Assembly: GCA_934662525.1 (NCBI GenBank)
Contig: CAKUKJ010000048.1
Span: 1-10,665, forward strand
Source of the DNA: an uncultured Coriobacteriales bacterium
GTDB taxonomy: Bacteria; Actinomycetota; Coriobacteriia; Coriobacteriales; UMGS124
Direction of reading: 5' to 3'
Length of the DNA: 10,665 nucleotides
Positions 1-5,649 of the stretch are shown piece after piece (positions within the stretch are counted from its first letter, which is position 1; each line of letters starts with the position of its first letter). The translations under genes were made by a program, and so were the position numbers. The notes under the pieces are model-generated. The model saw nothing but the letters and a program-made list of their open reading frames with translations. It was not told where the DNA came from and did no database searches.

Positions 1-948
1 GTACTCCGTGAGCATGCCGTTCTCCACGACCCACGGGCAGTACTTCTCCATCATCTCGCGGTTCTGCGAGAAGTCGCCCGTAGCCAGGACGATGCCCTTC
101 TTGCCGACGTACTTGACGTACTCGCCCGTGCCCTCGCCGTTCTCGTCGAGCTTCTGGGCCACCACAGCGCTCACGCGGCCATCCTCATCCTTGACGAGGT
201 ACTCGGCCTTCGTGCGCCAATCGATGGGCTGCACCTCCTCAATCTCATGCTCGTAGATGTCGTTTACGAGACCCGCGCCCTGAAACGCGCCGGAATCGGT
301 CGTGTAGCTGAAGATGCCGCCGTTGTCCTTCGTCTTGCTGTCGTCGGTCATGACGAAGTTGTGCGAGGCGGGCGTGAAGTCCCACAGATGGTCTTCGTCG
401 TTATAGCCCTGCTCGAGGACGACCTTGCAGCCGTAGCTTTCAGCCTTGGCAATAAGCCAGTTCATGGCCTCGGAGTTGTTGTTGATCCAGCGCGACCACT
501 TGGCCTGATCCACGAAATACGAGCCGCACATGACCTCCTGCTTCATGCGCTTGCCCAGGTCGGCGGCCTTGTAATCGATGCCGTAGGCGGCCTGCGTCGT
601 CGTGTCGATACCGTGGAACGAGCCGCCGCGCTCCACATGGGCCGAGCCGGCAGAGAACAACTTGAAGTCGACGCCCAGTTCGGCAAGGCGGTCGGCCATA
701 CAAAGGCCTGAAATACCCGAACCGATGACGATGACGTCGTGCTCCTCGGTCGAGGTGATGAGGGAGTCGTCCACAGGTTCAGGCGCATCCATGAAGGAAG
801 CCCCGTCGCCTTCGGTCTTGGCGGCATCCTGAGCGGCGGCACGGGCCGTGGCGGGCAGGGCGCTCAGGGCAGCGGCGGCGATGGCCGCAGCGGCGGAACC
901 GGCAACCACCTGTCGACGGCTGACATTGCGAAGCATCTCGTTGTACAT
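1..948 (-). CDS. Tat-exported FAD-dependent oxidoreductase A (C-terminus beyond the window)
   Basis: The first 316 residues of a fumarate-reductase-type flavoprotein; the frame is open to base 1, so the C-terminal catalytic part is not visible. The start at 948 is supported by an AAAGGA ribosome site seven bases upstream and by a Tat signal directly after it: SRRQVV around residues 10-15, an alanine-rich hydrophobic stretch to about 35, and a likely AxA cleavage near 34-38. The FAD Rossmann motif GSGISG is at 76-81 and the second FAD element ATGDF at 289-293. The usual acidic residue ending the second beta strand, which binds the FAD ribose, seems replaced by FSAGS (98-102). Residues 135-155 (Cys141, two tryptophans) resemble flavoprotein C at 138-155, so A and C look like paralogues. 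LysR regulator 1 lies upstream on the same strand, 127 bases away. Expected role: reduction of an organic acceptor outside the membrane. The substrate cannot be read from sequence. Confidence 0.93.
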   Translation of the reverse strand, partial: MYNEMLRNVSRRQVVAGSAAAAIAAAALSALPATARAAAQDAAKTEGDGASFMDAPEPVDDSLITSTEEHDVIVIGSGISGLCMADRLAELGVDFKLFSAGSAHVERGGSFHGIDTTTQAAYGIDYKAADLGKRMKQEVMCGSYFVDQAKWSRWINNNSEAMNWLIAKAESYGCKVVLEQGYNDEDHLWDFTPASHNFVMTDDSKTKDNGGIFSYTTDSGAFQGAGLVNDIYEHEIEEVQPIDWRTKAEYLVKDEDGRVSAVVAQKLDENGEGTGEYVKYVGKKGIVLATGDFSQNREMMEKYCPWVVENGMLTEY

Positions 949-981
949 GGCAAAATCCTTTCTCTGCGCATATACGTGTCA

Positions 982-999
982 CGGCGGGCAAACCCGCCG
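982..999 (-). other. compact stem-loop in the leader of flavoprotein A
   Basis: A perfect 7-bp GC stem (CGGCGGG/CCCGCCG) with a four-base loop. It lies between the LysR1 stop and the flavoprotein A start, 34 bases before that start. There is no T-run after it on the minus strand, so a standard intrinsic terminator is doubtful. If the -10 proposed at 1010-1015 is right, the transcript would begin almost at this hairpin, which could then stabilise the 5' end of the mRNA. Confidence 0.5.
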
Positions 1000-1009
1000 A
1001 CTGGATGCC

Positions 1010-1037
1010 ATTATGGAACGGCCGACAAGAGAGAAAA
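1010..1037 (-). promoter_or_regulatory. possible promoter of flavoprotein A
   Basis: On the minus strand a CATAAT hexamer (1015-1010, 5 of 6 to the -10 consensus) is preceded after 16 bases by TTTTCT (1037-1032, only 3 of 6 to the -35). A poor -35 with a good -10 suits an activator-dependent promoter, and two direct repeats lie just upstream at 1048-1079. A start near 1003 would leave a leader of roughly 55 bases. Confidence 0.35.
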
Positions 1038-1047
1038 GCCTCGTTTG

Positions 1048-1079
1048 TTCACGTCAGGGGCAACCTGCATTCACGTCAG
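1048..1079 (-). repeat. 10-bp direct repeat pair, candidate activator site
   Basis: The decamer CTGACGTGAA (minus-strand sense) occurs twice exactly, at 1079-1070 and 1057-1048, with a period of 22 bp, about two helical turns. The distal copy overlaps the TGA stop of LysR regulator 1. Relative to a start near 1003 the copies lie at about -45 to -54 and -67 to -76, where LysR-type activators usually bind. The repeat is seen directly; binding by LysR regulator 1 is inferred. Confidence 0.55.
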
Positions 1080-1954
1080 CGCTGCGAGGCGTGGGGGTCG
1101 TCGAGCACGAGCGCATCGCGCAGCTCCCGGCAGGCGTCCGCCAAACGTGCGTTGCCGCGCACCTCGGCGGCTATGTAGCACTGCATGACCACGACGTCCA
1201 ACTCGCCGCAGAAGCGTCGGCAGACAATGCCCTCGTCGTAGGCAGGCACCGTAAGCAGCGGCGTGGGGAACACGACCTCGTTGCGGTGCAACCGGGCATA
1301 AATATGGAGCATGTCGTTGTCGCACTCCTCGACGGCGCCGCCGATATGCGGTGCCCATACGAGGTCGTCAAAGCCGCACGCATAGTACACGATGTGGAAA
1401 CTTGCCAGGTCGTCACAGGTAATGACTTCTTTCTCAGCCAAGGGGCACGCCCGGTTCATGGCGATGTACAACGGAGCCCGCACGACCACCTTTCCCTCGT
1501 CGGCCGTTCCGACAACCGGAAGGTGGGACATGACCATGTCGAGCTCACCTGTGGAAACCTTGCGCACGCACTCGGCATCCGACCAGCTCGAGACCGCCAC
1601 GCGGACGTCGGGGGGCCCTTGTGAGAAACGCACGATGGCCTCGGAAAACGCCTCAGTCCACGAGACGGGGATGCCGAGCGAAACGGTCACGACGCCCCGC
1701 TCGGCACCGATGGTCTTCTCAAGCTCGTCATACCCCGTCACCACGGGAACCGCCTTGTCAAGGAAGCGCTTGCCTGCGGGAGTGAGGCACACGCCGCTGC
1801 GCGAGCGATCGAACAAGGAAACGCCCACTTCGTTCTCAAGCTTTGCGACCGCCTTGCTGAGCGCTGCGCGTGAGACGAACAGCTCGTCGGCCGCAACCTT
1901 GAAACTCCCCCGACGAGCCGAGAGGACGAAGTAACGCAGCTGCTGAATCTCCAT
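1076..1954 (-). CDS. LysR-family transcriptional regulator 1
   Basis: A 292-residue protein of normal LysR length. The N-terminal winged HTH covers residues 1-60: MEIQQLRYFV start, SFKVAADELFVSRAALSKAV recognition region, then the wing LENEVGVSLFDR. A linker helix follows, and an effector-binding domain of the periplasmic-binding-protein fold occupies about 90-290. I chose the start at 1954 because GGAGG lies five bases upstream and the protein then begins as LysR proteins normally do; the frame runs 24 codons further upstream without family resemblance. It precedes flavoprotein A on the same strand by 127 bases, so the likely job is to sense the substrate of flavoprotein A and control that gene. 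LysR genes are more often divergent from their targets; here the arrangement is tandem. The effector is unknown. Confidence 0.95.
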   Translation of the reverse strand: MEIQQLRYFVLSARRGSFKVAADELFVSRAALSKAVAKLENEVGVSLFDRSRSGVCLTPAGKRFLDKAVPVVTGYDELEKTIGAERGVVTVSLGIPVSWTEAFSEAIVRFSQGPPDVRVAVSSWSDAECVRKVSTGELDMVMSHLPVVGTADEGKVVVRAPLYIAMNRACPLAEKEVITCDDLASFHIVYYACGFDDLVWAPHIGGAVEECDNDMLHIYARLHRNEVVFPTPLLTVPAYDEGIVCRRFCGELDVVVMQCYIAAEVRGNARLADACRELRDALVLDDPHASQR

Positions 1955-2027
1955 GACGGCCTCCGGGTGTGCAAGAGGAATGGCGAATGCGGGCGATGCA
2001 GACACGCCCGCGTGATGACGGCGCAAG

Positions 2028-2056
2028 ATTATATGACAGCAACATCACTCTGTTTG
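2028..2056 (-). promoter_or_regulatory. promoter of LysR regulator 1
   Basis: A perfect TATAAT -10 lies on the minus strand at 2033-2028, in an AT-rich patch within GC-rich sequence. With a 17-base spacer the -35 would be CAAACA (2056-2051), matching only the last three consensus positions. The predicted start near 2021 gives a leader of about 66 bases before the LysR1 start. Confidence 0.5.
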
Positions 2057-2220
2057 CGCAATACGACCGCACCATTGCCGCATGCACCCGCCACATGTCC
2101 CCGGCAGCAACGACGGAAGGCCCGCTGCCTTATGCGCCAGCGAGCACCTCCTGTGCGGCAAGCGTGCCGGCTAGGTGGCCCATGGCGAATTTGCTTGCAT
2201 TCTCTCTGCTCGTCCCCGCA

Positions 2221-2254
2221 TTGGCCGGCACGGCAAAAGCGTCGTGCCGGCCAA
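2221..2254 (-). terminator. 12-bp perfect hairpin after flavoprotein B
   Basis: TTGGCCGGCACG (2221-2232) and CGTGCCGGCCAA (2243-2254) form a perfect 12-bp stem with a 10-base loop, starting 17 bases after the flavoprotein B stop. On the minus strand no U-run follows, so this is either an atypical intrinsic terminator or an mRNA 3'-end stabilising structure. A T-run lies on the entry side instead. Confidence 0.5.
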
Positions 2255-2271
2255 AACCGCGGGCCCTGCGC

Positions 2272-3789
2272 CTACAGTCCCAGCCCCTTGCACGCGTCCT
2301 GGGCGGCGACGCGGCCGGAGTTCACGTTGTTGGCGTTGCAGCCGCCGGAGACGTTGATGGTGTAGAGGTTGCTCCACAGCATGGCGCCCTCCACGCCCAC
2401 GACGTAGAGGCCCTCGATGGGGTTCATGTCATCGTCGAGCGCGTGGAACGAGCGGTCGGTGTAGATGGAGCCGATGGTGGAGTTCAGGCCCGAGGAGACG
2501 CGCAGGGCGTAGAAGGGCGCCTCGGCCACGGCGACCAGGGCCGAGGGGTCCTTGCCGTAGTTGCTGTCGGAGCCTTCCTCCACAAAGCCGTTGTACTCCT
2601 CGATGGTGGAGGTCAGGCCGCTCAGGCCGGTCGCCTCGGCCAGCTCTTCAATCGTATCGGCCTTGTAGATGGAGCCGAACTCGATGCCGCCCTCGATTTG
2701 CTCAAGCGCGGTGTCGAGGTTGTCGCCGGCATACGTGGCAAGCATAGCGGAGTCGATGACGGCATAGGACTCCTGCTGCTCCAGGTGCGGCATGCACATG
2801 AGCATGGGGTTGGTCGCGGCGCAGTCCTCGTTGATGAATCGCTCGCCGTTCTGGTTGACCCACACCGCATACGGGGCGCTCACGCCAAACACGAAGGCGA
2901 ACAGCCCGCCGGAGTAGTAGCCGGGCGTGCCCTCGATGTCGAAAGCCACGAGCATGGCGGCACGGTCGCGATAACTGCGCGCTCCGGCATCGACGCACAT
3001 GAGGTGGCCCGAGCCGTCGTGACCAGGGAAGCCGCCGTAGGTGACGTGCTTGTTGAGGGCGACGCCCGCCATGAGTTCGTCGTTCTGGGCAAAACCGCCG
3101 GTGGCCACGATGACGGCCTTGGCGTTGACCTGCACGGTCCCGTCGGGCCCCTCGGCGAGAACGCCCGTGACGGCCCCCTCATCGCTCTTCACGAGCGAGG
3201 TCGCCGCCGTCTCGTACATGAACGTGACGCCCAGCTCCTCGGCCTTGGCGGTCATGGGTTGGGTGAAGTCTGCCGCACCGGTTCCGCTGGCAAAGCGGTG
3301 GAAAACCATGATGTCGCCCTTGTCGCAGTCCACGCCGCCAAAGGTCACGCCGTTCTCGACGAGCCAGTCGATGTTCTCGCCCGAGGCATGCACCATGTCC
3401 ACGTAGCCCAGACCAGACGCCCGGCACTGGGACGCGGCAAGCTCGGAACGGATTGTCGCACCGGGGTCGATCTCGATGCCCTGCTCCTTCTGCATGGATG
3501 AGCCGATGCCGAAGCAGCCCTCGACGCCGTTGATGTTGCCGCCGGAGGCAGACTGGCTCTCGAGGCAGACGACATTGGCGCCGAGCTGGGCCGCCTGAAC
3601 CGCCGCGCACAAGCCGGAAGCACCGGCGCCCACCACCGCGATGTCGCAGTCCACCGTCTTGTCGGGCTCGCTCGCGGCCTCCTCGGCGTGCGCAATGCCC
3701 ATCCGGGAGACGCCCGCACCCGCGAGTGCTGCGACCGCGCCTGCCACAGCCGTGCTTGCAACAAGGTTCCTACGCGTGATTGCTGTCAT
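2272..3789 (-). CDS. Tat-exported FAD-dependent oxidoreductase B
   Basis: A 505-residue flavoprotein of the fumarate reductase/succinate dehydrogenase FAD superfamily. A Tat signal occupies 1-35 (TRRNLVAS at 5-12, cleavage probably after AHA at 33-35). The FAD motif GAGASG is at 54-59, SGGN at 82-85, ATGGF at 229-233, a variant GHDGSGH at 256-262 where relatives have TGDG, and GERFINE at 315-321. The C-terminal FAD-binding part is at 455-500. By hand alignment to Shewanella flavocytochrome c3, the catalytic Arg of the NExxxRD motif becomes Ala325, the His of HTMGG becomes Asn436, and the substrate-clamp Arg becomes Asn479. Fumarate or another dicarboxylate is therefore an unlikely substrate. 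There is no FMN-binding domain and no CxxCH haem site. The start at 3789 has GAAAGG 11 bases upstream; the frame stays open to 3906 without a signal-like sequence. The membrane LuxR gene lies 166 bases upstream on the same strand and is its probable regulator. Confidence 0.94.
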   Translation of the reverse strand: MTAITRRNLVASTAVAGAVAALAGAGVSRMGIAHAEEAASEPDKTVDCDIAVVGAGASGLCAAVQAAQLGANVVCLESQSASGGNINGVEGCFGIGSSMQKEQGIEIDPGATIRSELAASQCRASGLGYVDMVHASGENIDWLVENGVTFGGVDCDKGDIMVFHRFASGTGAADFTQPMTAKAEELGVTFMYETAATSLVKSDEGAVTGVLAEGPDGTVQVNAKAVIVATGGFAQNDELMAGVALNKHVTYGGFPGHDGSGHLMCVDAGARSYRDRAAMLVAFDIEGTPGYYSGGLFAFVFGVSAPYAVWVNQNGERFINEDCAATNPMLMCMPHLEQQESYAVIDSAMLATYAGDNLDTALEQIEGGIEFGSIYKADTIEELAEATGLSGLTSTIEEYNGFVEEGSDSNYGKDPSALVAVAEAPFYALRVSSGLNSTIGSIYTDRSFHALDDDMNPIEGLYVVGVEGAMLWSNLYTINVSGGCNANNVNSGRVAAQDACKGLGL

Positions 3790-3810
3790 GTTGCTACCAA
3801 CCTTTCGAAC

Positions 3811-3828
3811 TATTCGTGCTTCCGAATA
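3811..3828. promoter_or_regulatory. inverted repeat TATTCG-N6-CGAATA upstream of flavoprotein B
   Basis: A perfect 6+6 dyad with a six-base spacer, 22-39 bases before the flavoprotein B start. Size and symmetry fit an HTH-dimer operator, possibly for the LuxR protein encoded upstream. It is so near the start codon that repression or a very short leader would be expected. It could also form a small mRNA hairpin. Confidence 0.4.
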
Positions 3829-3919
3829 TGCCGCGCCGCCGCACCCTGCAAGAGGGCCAGATGCAACGGCCCGACGTTTGCACACTAAGCCCCAAAGGCA
3901 TCGCATGTATTCATAATGC

Positions 3920-3953
3920 GTTGGTGAAAGGAGACGCCCGACGGCTCACCAAC
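3920..3953 (-). repeat. 8-bp inverted repeat just after the LuxR regulator gene
   Basis: GTTGGTGA (3920-3927) and TCACCAAC (3946-3953) form a perfect 8-bp stem around an 18-base loop. On the minus strand it begins two bases after the stop codon of the membrane regulator. No U-run follows. It may end or stabilise the regulator mRNA, or act as an upstream operator for flavoprotein B, whose start is about 130 bases further on. Confidence 0.45.
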
Positions 3954-3955
3954 TA

Positions 3956-5503
3956 TTAATGAGGCCTTTTAACAGGAGTGTTGCTGCCGTTTGCAACATC
4001 TTGCCCCATCCATGCCTCAACGGCGGCTATCAGCTGATCCTTGCCATGCACGCCGAGCTTCTGATACACGTGGGCGGTGTGCGTGCGCACGGTGTTGGCC
4101 GACAAACCCATCTCGTCGCCAATTCCTGCGGCCGTTTTGCCGCCGAGGAGATATTCGAAGACCTCGCGCTCGCGTTCCGTGAGACCGCGTTCCACCGAAA
4201 TGGCAGCCACGGCCCGCCTTAGCGCAGACGAGAGGTTCTTGGATCGGGAGAGGACATCGGCGGCCTCATCAGAAGGCGCATGGGGCAGAGGCACGATAAA
4301 CTCGGCGCCGCCGCGTCGCGCCTGAAGGAACGCGGCCATCACGACAAGGTAGGCGATGCCCAGCACCACGCCGAGGACGGCATTGCCCGGCAAGAGCTCA
4401 AGACCATAGCCCGCAAGCATTCCGACCGCATAGCCGACGTCGGTTGCGGCTATGCCGAGACCGAATGTACGCGCGGGCGGCACATCGAGCTTCTCCGACA
4501 CCGACGCGAACGACGGGTAGAGCGTGGCGCTGAGGAGCTGCGTCGCGATGAAAATGAGCGTGCCGGGCACGGCGGCGGAGGCATCGCCGACAAGGGTGAG
4601 GGCAAAAAGCCCGGCCACCGTAAGGGGCAGGACGAGGCCCTGGATTCTGCTCGACCCACTTTTGCGCACACAGCAGGCATCGGCAAACGTGGTGAGCGCA
4701 AGAACGGCCGCCGAGACAAGCATGATCGTAACCCATCGCCCCGCTCCGCCCTCGTCACCGTGGAACCAGGTTTGAAAGAAACCAAGCGGGAGGGTGTACA
4801 CAAGGCAGTTGGCGTAAAACCGCCAGCCCAAGGAATGCGTCGTGCGCCGCGTCCCTTGGGCATCGTCTCCGGCGCAAGGACGGCAGTCGACCGCACGGTC
4901 GGACGAACTTGCCCGCGCACCGTCGCCATCGGGCGACATGCCAGCGGCGGGTCGGGCTTGCATGCCCACATGAACGAGCGCCGCGCAGGCCAGGGGCATG
5001 GCAAGGGCCACCAGAATCTGGAGCGGGAGCGACGCAAGGGCAAAGAGCGCGTTGGCGGCGGCACAAACGGAAAGCGCCACAAGGAGCATGATGTCACGCC
5101 ATGGGGCGAGGCTGCACGCAGCGAAAAGCTCGGCCCATGGAATGACGAGGCACCCCGTGCCGACGCCGACAAGCAACGACCCCGCCAGCACAGCCGCCTC
5201 TGGCAGCAGGCTGCTTGGGCTCGCAGCCAGAAGCAGACACAGACCGGCTGCAGTACAAGTCGGGCCACCCGAAAGTACAAGCAGGTTTCCTGCATAAGGC
5301 TTCCGAGCATGGGCGCGCAAGCCAAAACCCGCGATGGTCACGGCATGCGCGACCGAACTCCAGAGCCACACGTTGCCGAAAAGCCCATCGACAAGCCCCG
5401 TCGTAAAAGAGCCCGAAACGAGGACGCAGAAGTTCCAGCACCAATAGAGGGCAAAACTGCCCAGGCAGCAAAGCACAGCCCTCGAAGGCTTGGAAACTTG
5501 CAT
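3956..5503 (-). CDS. membrane-spanning LuxR-family transcriptional regulator
   Basis: A 515-residue protein with two parts. Residues 1 to about 400 are highly hydrophobic, with around 12 predicted membrane segments (first at 9-31, last near 380-397) and a polar loop at about 185-220 between two six-helix halves, resembling a major-facilitator fold. Residues 441-492 form a LuxR/GerE HTH: LTEREREVFEYLLGG, then GLSANTVRTHTAHVYQKLGV. There is no receiver or autoinducer-binding domain, so the membrane part is presumably the sensor. Such regulators form an expanded family in Eggerthella lenta and relatives, where members control neighbouring metabolic genes. The start at 5503 has AAAGGAG six bases upstream. 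The likely target is flavoprotein B, downstream on the same strand, although flavoprotein C ends only 146 bases upstream. The regulator is thought to act from the cytoplasmic membrane; the signal is unknown. Confidence 0.93.
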   Translation of the reverse strand: MQVSKPSRAVLCCLGSFALYWCWNFCVLVSGSFTTGLVDGLFGNVWLWSSVAHAVTIAGFGLRAHARKPYAGNLLVLSGGPTCTAAGLCLLLAASPSSLLPEAAVLAGSLLVGVGTGCLVIPWAELFAACSLAPWRDIMLLVALSVCAAANALFALASLPLQILVALAMPLACAALVHVGMQARPAAGMSPDGDGARASSSDRAVDCRPCAGDDAQGTRRTTHSLGWRFYANCLVYTLPLGFFQTWFHGDEGGAGRWVTIMLVSAAVLALTTFADACCVRKSGSSRIQGLVLPLTVAGLFALTLVGDASAAVPGTLIFIATQLLSATLYPSFASVSEKLDVPPARTFGLGIAATDVGYAVGMLAGYGLELLPGNAVLGVVLGIAYLVVMAAFLQARRGGAEFIVPLPHAPSDEAADVLSRSKNLSSALRRAVAAISVERGLTEREREVFEYLLGGKTAAGIGDEMGLSANTVRTHTAHVYQKLGVHGKDQLIAAVEAWMGQDVANGSNTPVKRPH

Positions 5504-5529
5504 CGACTACTCCTTTTGCTCGGCTGCTT

Positions 5530-5575
5530 GTGGGCGAGCGCCCAGGCAAAAGGAAGAGTATAGACGTTCGCCCAC
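5530..5575 (-). promoter_or_regulatory. promoter of the membrane LuxR regulator with flanking inverted octamers
   Basis: A TATACT -10 (5 of 6) lies on the minus strand at 5562-5557. No good -35 is found at 16-18 bases. The octamer GTGGGCGA (5530-5537) and its complement TCGCCCAC (5568-5575) flank the -10 with a 30-base gap, and the inner copy is part of a further dyad TGGGCG-AG-CGCCCA (5531-5544). A dimeric regulator could bind both sides of the start site, for example for autoregulation; this is inference. Confidence 0.4.
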
Positions 5576-5596
5576 TCGAATTGAGAAATCAAATAT

Positions 5597-5636
5597 GCCG
5601 GGCCCCGTCACGCGCATATCGCGCCCGGGGCCCGGC
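5597..5636 (-). terminator. intrinsic terminator of flavoprotein C
   Basis: GCCGGGCCCCG (5597-5607) and CGGGGCCCGGC (5626-5636) form a perfect 11-bp GC stem with an 18-base loop, starting 13 bases after the flavoprotein C stop. On the minus strand ATATTTGATTT follows the stem, a reasonable U-rich tail. This is the best terminator in the window and separates flavoprotein C from the LuxR gene. Confidence 0.72.
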
Positions 5637-5649
5637 GGTCTATCGAGCT

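Larger units (their letters stand above)
1955..2271. other. 317-base intergenic region between flavoprotein B and LysR regulator 1
   Basis: No credible gene is visible. It holds the long hairpin at 2221-2254 close to the end of flavoprotein B and the LysR1 promoter near 2028-2056. The roughly 160 bases between these contain only weak short inverted repeats, such as GGCAGC/GCTGCC at 2103-2129. Confidence 0.6.

Noticed and set aside
1008..1016. Short palindrome CCATAATGG before flavoprotein A
   Set aside because: Only four-base arms, and it coincides with the proposed -10; too short to claim as an operator.
848..1624. A 258-codon plus-strand open frame
   Set aside because: It runs antisense across the start of flavoprotein A and most of LysR regulator 1, which both have clear families and ribosome sites.
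1969..3501. A 510-codon plus-strand open frame antisense to flavoprotein B
   Set aside because: It mirrors a clear family member with signal peptide and FAD motifs; long antisense frames are expected in GC-rich coding DNA, and this one shows no recognisable domain.
3790..3906. N-terminal extension of flavoprotein B by 39 residues
   Set aside because: It would bury the Tat signal inside the protein; the start at 3789 places the twin arginine at residues 6-7.
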